From: Nitrospirales bacterium
GTDB lineage: Bacteria > Nitrospirota > Nitrospiria > Nitrospirales > UBA2166
Assembly: GCA_029261375.1 (NCBI GenBank)
Contig: JAJDBL010000430.1
Span: forward strand, 1 to 5,544
Direction of reading: 5' to 3'
Length of the DNA stretch: 5,544 bases
Shown: positions 1-4,099 of the stretch, piece by piece
How positions within the stretch are numbered: position 1 is the first letter of the stretch
Layout of the letters: every line of letters starts with the position of its first letter
Translations under genes and position numbers: made by a program
The notes under the pieces: model-generated
What the model saw: only the letters and a program-made list of their open reading frames with translations
What the model was told of the DNA's origin: nothing
The model's database searches: none

Positions 1-95
1 CTGCGGCCATGACCGCGATGGGAATTCGGGAGTGTGTGATGAAACCGTTGCTTGTTCCCAAGCTGGCGGCGGCCATTAGACGGACGCAAGAGTGA
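1..95 (+). CDS. C-terminal end of a receiver domain, probably a hybrid histidine kinase (partial)
   Basis: Reading from base 3, an open frame enters from the left edge and stops at TGA 93-95, giving about 30 residues. The piece contains GIRECVMKPLL followed by an amphipathic helix rich in Ala and Arg. This is how receiver (REC) domains end: the Lys of MKP (bases 42-44) matches the invariant lysine after the last beta strand, and the residues after it match the final helix. Because the protein ends right after the receiver, it is either a hybrid sensor kinase with a C-terminal receiver or a single-domain regulator; a hybrid kinase is my inference from the downstream response regulators on the same strand. 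The phosphorylated Asp and everything else lie outside the window. Confidence 0.6.
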   Translation, partial: AAMTAMGIRECVMKPLLVPKLAAAIRRTQE

Positions 96-266
96 GAGAC
101 TCCCGGAGAGATCCATGCTCCTAGTGAGGTTGCCGGCACAATGCCTGGCCTCAACTCACCACACGATCTCATCAGCTCGCATCATCCGCGAGAGGGAAAG
201 GGGTGAGGGTTCAGTTTCTCAATCAAACTACCGATATCTCCCAGAGATGGAGGAGACATATCGTCG
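96..266. other. Intergenic spacer before the first response regulator
   Basis: These 171 bases hold no gene I can support. An open frame starting with a non-ATG codon at 52 crosses the spacer, but its translation is Arg-rich, resembles nothing, and overlaps both flanking genes in another frame. A small inverted repeat (CTCGC 176-180, GCGAG 188-192) lacks a T-run, so it is not a clear terminator. A 5-bp hairpin (ATCTC 236-240, GAGAT 244-248) touches the Shine-Dalgarno region of the next gene. No convincing -35/-10 pair was found, so cotranscription with the upstream kinase-like gene remains possible. Confidence 0.4.
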
Positions 267-665
267 ATGGCTAGCATTCTGATTATTGATGATGAGCCCG
301 ATATTCGTGACTTTCTGACGCGCACGTTAGAACATGTCGGCCATGAGGTTCGGGCAGCATCCGATGCGGAGATGGGGCTCGCATTGTATCGCGCTCACCC
401 CGCCGATCTGGTCATTACGGACCTCCTGATGGCGGGCAAAGAGGGCCTCATGATGATTGCGGATCTCAAAGAGGAGGACGCGAAGGCCAAGATCCTGGCG
501 ATCTCTGGGGGAAATACCAAGGTTGGACCTGACAAGTATCTTGCAGCGGCGACGGACTTTGGCGCGGTTCGCACCCTGGCGAAGCCCTTTGGGCAGGCGG
601 CACTGCTGCAGGCGGTGGCCGCACTCCTTTCTCAAGACACGGGCGTATCGGCACCGGTTTGTTAA
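267..665 (+). CDS. Single-domain response regulator (CheY-like receiver), copy 1
   Basis: This 132-residue protein is one receiver (REC) domain with no output domain, so it should act in the cytoplasm by phosphorylation-dependent protein contacts. Visible REC landmarks are the acidic pair D8/D9 in LIIDDEPD, the phosphoacceptor D52 in LVITDLLM, the switch residue S80 in ILAISGG, and the invariant K106 in LAKPFGQ. The loop after D52 reads MAGKEG, where most receivers have a proline after the Met (MPxxxG); this copy lacks it. The ATG at 267 is preceded by GGAGGAG at 249-255 with an 11-base gap. The gene lies 18 bases before a close paralogue, and the two are probably cotranscribed. The final residues after about 120 are poorly conserved. 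The cognate kinase may be the partial gene at the left edge (inference). Confidence 0.9.
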   Translation: MASILIIDDEPDIRDFLTRTLEHVGHEVRAASDAEMGLALYRAHPADLVITDLLMAGKEGLMMIADLKEEDAKAKILAISGGNTKVGPDKYLAAATDFGAVRTLAKPFGQAALLQAVAALLSQDTGVSAPVC

Positions 666-668
666 TAT

Positions 669-674
669 AGGGGG
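669..674 (+). promoter_or_regulatory. Ribosome binding site of response regulator copy 2
   Basis: AGGGGG ends 9 bases before the ATG at 684, inside the 18-base gap between the two regulators. It fixes the start of copy 2 and shows that the duplicated gene has its own translation signal. Confidence 0.6.
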
Positions 675-683
675 AACACACGG

Positions 684-1061
684 ATGGCCAAGATTCTGAT
701 TATTGATGACGATCCTGACATTCGGGATTTTCTGACCCGCACGTTAGAACACGCTGGCCATGAAGTTCAGGAGGCTGCCAATGGCGCGATAGGAATCTCA
801 CAATGTTGTGCGACGCCCCCAGATCTCCTCATCACGGACATGATGATGCCAGAGCAAAATGGGCTCGATGTCATAACGACCATCAAACACGATTGGCCTC
901 ACGTGAAGATCATCGCCATTTCAGGCGGAAGCCGCGAACTCCACTATATGTATCTGATAGCGGCCATGGATATGCACGCGGATCTGACGCTCACCAAACC
1001 CTTTGGGCAGGCGGAGATCCTGAAAGCCGTTGAGGCGCTCCTGCCCACGGTAGTGACGTAA
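684..1061 (+). CDS. Single-domain response regulator (CheY-like receiver), copy 2
   Basis: This 125-residue stand-alone receiver domain has acidic residues D8-D10 in LIIDDDPD, phosphoacceptor D52 in LLITDMMMPEQNG, switch S80 in IIAISGG and conserved K105 in LTKPFGQ. Unlike copy 1 it keeps the typical MPxxxG loop after the phosphoacceptor. The first 28 residues differ from copy 1 at only three positions (residues 2, 10 and 24), and the DNA there is also nearly the same, as is the stretch encoding KPFGQA. The middle and the end have diverged. This points to a tandem duplication followed by divergence at the surfaces that would contact partners. The start is set by the AGGGGG ribosome binding site at 669-674. 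The output target is not visible; a phosphate shuttle or allosteric partner role is inferred from the lack of an effector domain. Confidence 0.92.
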   Translation: MAKILIIDDDPDIRDFLTRTLEHAGHEVQEAANGAIGISQCCATPPDLLITDMMMPEQNGLDVITTIKHDWPHVKIIAISGGSRELHYMYLIAAMDMHADLTLTKPFGQAEILKAVEALLPTVVT

Positions 1062-1433
1062 TACTCCTCGCTGCACCGTTGTCCAGATTGCTTCATGTCA
1101 CAATCCCGCTTCACCTTTGGCCCGAAAAGCGAAGCAGATCCCCACGCAGAGAAGGTGTTTTGTGACTGATAGGTGCGAAACGTGAAGGCGCCGAGTCTCC
1201 TTCGCTCTGACACTGTCTGTGAGAGCAACTTTCGGCTTGTGCACACCAACCGAGTGGCTTAGAACACACGCTCGTTTTGTCTCATTAAGAAACAACTGGA
1301 CACATGTTCTTTCTTGCTTCATCAGGGTTGATCCCTCAACCCTGTATTTCAAAGATGTTGTTCAAAAAGGGAGTGGTGTGACTGAACGGCCACTAGCCTC
1401 CGCCACCACGCTTCGGGAGGAAAGCCACTTACC
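1062..1433. other. Gene-poor region between convergent signalling genes
   Basis: No reading frame here is convincing. The open frames on both strands (1219-1485 plus, 1098-1352 minus) have no recognisable motifs, and the plus one runs into the antisense of the STAS gene. The stretch holds a strong hairpin at 1323-1344, an imperfect one at 1204-1226 (GCTCT pairing with AGAGC around a G-G mismatch), and a short inverted repeat at 1397-1420 (CCTCC and GGAGG). None is followed by a T-run. The flanking genes converge here, so it probably holds both 3' ends. It may also hide a small RNA or the decayed remains of a gene, but I cannot show either. Confidence 0.45.
1323..1344. other. Perfect 9-bp hairpin in the spacer
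   Basis: CAGGGTTGA (1323-1331), loop TCCC (1332-1335) and TCAACCCTG (1336-1344) form a perfect 9-bp stem with a 4-base loop. Neither strand has a T-run after it, so a classical intrinsic terminator is not supported. It sits about 90 bases downstream of the minus-strand STAS gene and could be a rho-independent-like or processing signal, a protein-binding palindrome, or a remnant. Confidence 0.4.
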
Positions 1434-1787
1434 CTACGGGATAGGGTGGGCGGCGGCGGCCAATGCAGCAGTCTCCGTCTCATAGACGGGCATGATACGA
1501 GAGACATCCGCTAACTCAAAGACTCGCTTAATGTAGGGATGTAGGTTGACGAGACTCAGCCGTCGTCCTTTCTTACGTCCTTGTTGAGAGGTAAGCACCA
1601 AGATGTCGAGTCCCCTACGATCCATATACTCCACCCCGCGTAAATTCACCACAATGTGCTCACCACGGTTCATTGCCGTCTCCAGGGCTTGCTGCGCAAT
1701 GGTTGTGGCTGTAGCGGTTAGTTTTCCCGTAAGGTCGAGAATGAGGGTGTTTCCGATTTGACGCTGTGAGACGGCAACATCATTCAT
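1434..1787 (-). CDS. STAS-domain protein, anti-sigma factor antagonist-like, lacking the phosphorylatable Ser
   Basis: This 117-residue protein is a single STAS domain, the fold of SpoIIAA/RsbV anti-sigma antagonists. The N-terminal strand TLILDLTGKL (residues 13-22) and the strand HIVVNLRGVEYMD (44-56) are typical. In SpoIIAA-like proteins the second is followed by Ser (D-S-x-G-L), the residue phosphorylated by the anti-sigma kinase. Here the motif is D56-R57-R58-G59-L60, so the phosphoacceptor is replaced by Arg. The protein therefore cannot be switched at the usual site; it may be a constitutive binder, a scaffold, or regulated otherwise. The start at ATG 1787 follows a weak GGCGGGG sequence placed very close. 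The gene is divergent from a paralogous STAS gene that keeps the Ser. A 6-bp inverted repeat (1431-1436 with 1442-1447) covers the stop codon. Confidence 0.85.
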   Translation of the reverse strand: MNDVAVSQRQIGNTLILDLTGKLTATATTIAQQALETAMNRGEHIVVNLRGVEYMDRRGLDILVLTSQQGRKKGRRLSLVNLHPYIKRVFELADVSRIMPVYETETAALAAAAHPIP

Positions 1788-1920
1788 GCCCCGCCGTTAT
1801 CGGTGACAGCCATCCAAAACTTAATGATTGAGGGAAAACACCCAGAAAATTCCTTCAAGAACCTTCTGTGGTCACACATTTAGCCAACATGGCTATCTAG
1901 ATTTCCTTCCGGCGACCGAT

Positions 1921-1937
1921 AGGGCAAAGGTTGCCCT
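1921..1937 (+). other. Leader hairpin upstream of the STAS-oxidase pair, possible terminator or attenuator
   Basis: AGGGCAA (1921-1927), loop AGG, and TTGCCCT (1931-1937) form a perfect 7-bp stem, followed by the T-rich CTTATTT. This looks like a short intrinsic terminator on the plus strand placed only 34 bases before the ATG at 1972. It would suit an attenuator in the leader of the downstream genes or a block to incoming transcription. The T-run is interrupted, so activity is uncertain. Confidence 0.35.
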
Positions 1938-1953
1938 CTTATTTACTCACCCT

Positions 1954-1961
1954 GGAAGGAG
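1954..1961 (+). promoter_or_regulatory. Strong ribosome binding site that decides the STAS start
   Basis: GGAAGGAG ends 10 bases before the ATG at 1972. It argues for this start over the TTG at 1828, which would add 48 residues with no STAS similarity. Confidence 0.7.
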
Positions 1962-1971
1962 AAATATCACG

Positions 1972-2358
1972 ATGCGCATTGCCAAAGACAAAGAACTCCG
2001 AGTTGTGAGCCGAGTGCGTGGGACGATGACCGTCTTAGATCTCGAAGGTGATTTTTCCATGATGCATCGCCGGGCCGTAGAAGAGGCGATTGATGCGGCC
2101 AATGCCATTCCGGATGCGCACCTCGTGTTTAATTTAGACAAGGTCGCCTTCCTGGACAGCATGGCGATAGGGTTGATCGTGTTGACCCATCAGCGGTTTA
2201 AAAAGAATCACTGTCGGGTGAGTATTGTCCAACCCCAAACGCAAGTCAGAGTCGCCTTGGAATCCTGTAACCTCCACACGCTGATTCCCATCTTTGCATC
2301 TGAAACAGATGCACTTCAGGCCGCAGGGGCTGCCCCACACCCTGTGAGCGTGGGATGA
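1972..2358 (+). CDS. STAS-domain protein, anti-sigma factor antagonist-like, with the conserved Ser
   Basis: Read from ATG 1972, this is a 128-residue single STAS domain. The N-terminal strand MTVLDLEGDF (residues 19-28) and the strand HLVFNLDKVAFLDS (50-63) lead into D62-S63-M64-A65-I66-G67. This matches the SpoIIAA/RsbV phosphorylation motif (D-S-x-G-L-G) with one residue more before the Gly; S63 is the likely phosphoacceptor. In the family, the unphosphorylated form binds an anti-sigma kinase and frees the sigma factor. The protein is paralogous to the divergent minus-strand STAS protein: both share the LDL-G start, the IVLT/LVLT helix and an E-T-(D/A)-A-L ending. The stop overlaps the next start by ATGA (2355-2358), which implies translational coupling to the di-metal oxidase gene. 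No anti-sigma kinase or sigma factor is visible, so the partner is unknown. Confidence 0.88.
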   Translation: MRIAKDKELRVVSRVRGTMTVLDLEGDFSMMHRRAVEEAIDAANAIPDAHLVFNLDKVAFLDSMAIGLIVLTHQRFKKNHCRVSIVQPQTQVRVALESCNLHTLIPIFASETDALQAAGAAPHPVSVG

Positions 2359-3126
2359 CGTCTGCCATGCGCCCATACTCGCCCTCACGACATACCCTAC
2401 AGCTCACCCCACACGACGCGTGGGCGACGCAGTTCTGGTCAGATCTGACCCCCTTGAAAGAGCAGGTCGTCCACCATCGATTTTTTGAGGCCATCGCGAC
2501 GACGTCAATCGGGATTGAGGGGCTACGCCACGCGTTGATGAGCTTCTATCCCCTCGTGGAGAACTTTCCGAAATATATGGGGCTCAACCTCAGAAAGACG
2601 TATGCACTGACGTTTCCCGGACATGCGGAAGCGCGGCATTGGCTCATCAAGAATCTCCGTGTTGAGCAGAATCATGCTGATTGGTGGTGTGATTGGGCCG
2701 AAGGGTTCGGCTGTACGCGAGAGACCCTCAGCCACGCCACGCCGAGCCCGGCCGTGGATGCCATCAACTATTATCTGTGGTACATCAACACCTATGGCAC
2801 GCTCGTGGAAGGGATTGCGGCCACCAACATCGCGGTGGAATGGGCCACAGGGGAATGGACCATTAACGTTATCGACCAAGTCGAAAGCGTATGGGAAAAC
2901 AGGGCAAGTGTCTGTCACCCGACGAACCATGGTGTGGCTGAATGCTCATGCCAAGTATGATGACAAGCATCCCTACGAAGCGATGGAGCTCATCAAATTG
3001 TGCGCCACCACCACCGAGATGCGGGCAAAAGCGTTTGCCGCTGCCAAACGTGGGCTGGAGTACTATCTCATCGCCCTCGACGCGTGCCTGGCACACTGCG
3101 AACAGCACCACTCCGCCGTGGCATAG
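2355..3126 (+). pseudogene. Frameshifted TenA/PqqC/CADD-like di-metal oxidase (heme-oxygenase fold)
   Basis: Two frames together encode one protein of about 256 residues. The first runs from ATG 2355 (overlapping the STAS stop; a second ATG lies at 2367) and is homologous-looking up to about 2885. The protein then continues in the +1 frame from 2887 to TAG 3124-3126. Removing one A from the AAA at 2884-2886 gives a smooth join, VE-AYGKTGQVSV. The joined protein has E104 and H107 (VEQNHADWW), E152 (GTLVEG), and H198, D202 and H205 (NAHAKYDDKHPYE). This E-x2-H, E, H-x3-D-x2-H pattern is the ligand set of heme-oxygenase-like di-iron oxidases such as UndA and CADD, rather than cofactor-free TenA or PqqC. 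The unrepaired frame ends at 2960 after 201 residues and loses the last three ligands. Substrate unknown; CADD-type relatives make p-aminobenzoate and UndA decarboxylates fatty acids. The frameshift may be real or a sequence error. Confidence 0.8.
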
Positions 3127-3131
3127 GAAGG

Positions 3132-3145
3132 ACCGGTACTGTCAA
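3132..3145 (+). repeat. Candidate left terminal inverted repeat of the IS6 element
   Basis: ACCGGTACTGTCAA aligns with the reverse complement of 3903-3919 (ACCGGGGACTAGGTCAA) if two short gaps are allowed. It lies downstream of the transposase stop, as expected for the right-hand end relative to the transposase. The match is imperfect and partly built on the palindromic ACCGGT, so the exact tip is unsure. Confidence 0.35.
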
Positions 3146-3198
3146 CTTAGCCCAAGTGGAACGCAACAGGACCGGTCGGCGGGGCAGTTATAGAATTA

Positions 3199-3888
3199 TC
3201 ACGCACAGGCTACCGCATTCCAAGTCCGAAAAGCACGAGCGCGCAACCTCCGATGGTTGACGGCCTGCAACAGGTGACGGCCTACGCGAAAGAGATTCTG
3301 CGTCAGTCCATGTATCGTAAGCAATCGTTGCGCTTGAGTCGGGGATGTGAACTGTCGCATGGAACGTTCCCGCTGTCGCGTGGGTTAGTGCGAGACTTCT
3401 GCCCGGTTATTCGCGTAGCGGTGGGTGTCGTGAATCACCGAGGGCATTCCCGTGCGGTGTGCGGCGGCATAGCTCCTCAGCTTCTCTGTCACCACCCACC
3501 GGGGCTCGCTTCCCTCACTGTTCAAGAGGCGACGGAAGAAGCGTTCCGCTGCGCACTGATTTCGATGGGGCTGGACCAGGATATCAATGACATCTCCATC
3601 CTGATCAACAGCTCGCCAAAGATATTGCCGCTGCCCTTGAATGGTTACGAACAGTTCGTCTAAGTACCAGGTGTCGCCTCGACGTCCTTGTTGGCGCTTC
3701 AGTCTTTGGGCGTATTCCGGTCCAAACTTCTGACATCATTGTCGAATAGTCGCATAGGTGACCGTGATGCCTCGCTCAGCGAGAAGATCCCCCATCTCGC
3801 GAAAACTAAGGCAGAAGCGGTGATAGAGCCAGATGGCATGACTGATCGTAAGCTTCCCTGTTTGAGTGACAGTATCGTCGTAGAATTT
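3199..3888 (-). pseudogene. IS6-family DDE transposase, inactivated
   Basis: Translating the minus strand in one frame gives about 230 codons with clear IS6 transposase landmarks: HAIWLYHRFCLSFREMGDLL and AERGITVTYATIRQ in the N-terminal helix-turn-helix region, DTWYLDELFV with the first catalytic D (codon 3658-3660), YLWRAVDQDGDVIDILV, and NNRAEVSH with the catalytic E (codon 3397-3399). The second catalytic D, expected in VTDKLRSY, is E here (GAG, codon 3484-3486). Two stops interrupt the frame: TGA at 3736-3738, where the family has Trp after IRQ, and TAA at 3385-3387, where the family has Gln in SHQPT. Another TGA at 3889-3891 precedes the frame, so the true start is not seen. The frame ends at TGA 3199-3201 after RAFRTWNAV, the usual C-terminus. 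The gene is not functional; the open plus-strand frame over 3253-3663 is its antisense shadow. Confidence 0.88.
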
Positions 3889-3902
3889 TCAGCGGGGTGA
3901 TT

Positions 3903-3919
3903 TTGACCTAGTCCCCGGT
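3903..3919 (-). repeat. Candidate right terminal inverted repeat of the IS6 element
   Basis: On the minus strand this reads ACCGGGGACTAGGTCAA, followed inward by AATCACCCC. It pairs by gapped alignment with the left end at 3132-3145 and lies just upstream of the transposase frame. It also marks where the small minus-strand frame starting at 4037 stops looking like native coding sequence. Confidence 0.35.
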
Positions 3920-4037
3920 ACCCGTGTCCAGCACCATCTGGCGGATACATTCGTGTCGTTTGTCCTTCTGCTTCACGAGCAGATCTGATACTTGCTCGAA
4001 TTCGGGAAATTTCCTCAAGCATTTCATCTCTTGTCAT
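3914..4037 (-). pseudogene. Small unknown gene, apparently truncated by the IS6 element
   Basis: From ATG at 4037 on the minus strand, preceded by AGGA about nine bases upstream, a frame reads MTRDEMLEEISRIRASIRSA and then a Gly- and Pro-containing stretch (RMYPPDGAGHGYRG, about residues 28-41). The IS6 end begins at about residue 41; beyond that the frame stays open to 3699, but only as an antisense-frame reading through the transposase DNA. The native part starts with a charged helix typical of small DNA-binding, antitoxin or phage-type proteins; I do not recognise the family. It lies 62 bases downstream of the OLD-type nuclease gene on the same strand and could have been its operon partner (inference). 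An upstream TTG in frame at 4091 is a less likely start. Confidence 0.4.
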
Positions 4038-4099
4038 AGGTTCATTCCTAACGCGTAGATGGGGGGCATCAACGCCGGACACGCATAGCAAGATGGCGA

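Larger units (their letters stand above)
1788..1971. promoter_or_regulatory. Divergent intergenic region between two STAS genes
   Basis: These 184 bases separate the two divergent STAS genes and must hold the promoter of the minus-strand gene and most likely that of the plus-strand STAS-oxidase pair. I found no -35/-10 pair good enough to place a promoter. The segment is AT-richer than the genes around it near 1815-1855. The plus-side open frame extends back to a TTG at 1828, but the strong ribosome binding site favours the start at 1972, leaving 1828-1971 as untranslated leader. Confidence 0.45.
3132..3919 (-). mobile_element. Degenerate IS6-family insertion sequence
   Basis: A transposase remnant on the minus strand (3199 to about 3888) is bounded by weak inverted repeats, giving a length of about 0.79 kb, normal for IS6 elements. 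The left edge reads ACCGGTACTGTCAA from 3132; the reverse complement of the right edge reads ACCGGGGACTAGGTCAA from 3919 inward. These align with small gaps. Edges are approximate to about ten bases. The element begins only a few bases after the oxidase stop codon and ends inside a small minus-strand reading frame. Its transposase is dead, so it would need help in trans to move. Confidence 0.65.

Noticed and set aside
130..160. Sigma-54-like GG-N10-GC spacing on the minus strand (GGCATTGTGCCGGC)
   Set aside because: The flanking bases match the consensus poorly and it points away from the response regulators toward no gene.
52..282. 76-codon plus-strand frame before the first regulator
   Set aside because: It begins at a non-ATG codon with no ribosome binding site, overlaps the end of the receiver gene and the start of the response regulator in another frame, and has an Arg-rich sequence without motifs.
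1219..1485. 88-codon plus-strand frame in the gene-poor region
   Set aside because: No recognisable motif; it runs into the antisense of the STAS gene. The opposing minus-strand frame at 1098-1352 is equally unconvincing.
1828..1971. N-terminal extension of the plus-strand STAS protein from a TTG
   Set aside because: The GGAAGGAG at 1954-1961 and the start of STAS similarity favour ATG 1972; the extension would read through the leader hairpin.
3253..3663. 136-codon plus-strand frame after the oxidase gene
   Set aside because: It is exactly antisense to a recognisable IS6 transposase reading on the minus strand.
3699..3913. Continuation of the small minus-strand frame through the IS
   Set aside because: This part is another frame of the transposase DNA and has no protein-like similarity, so only the part upstream of the IS edge is kept.
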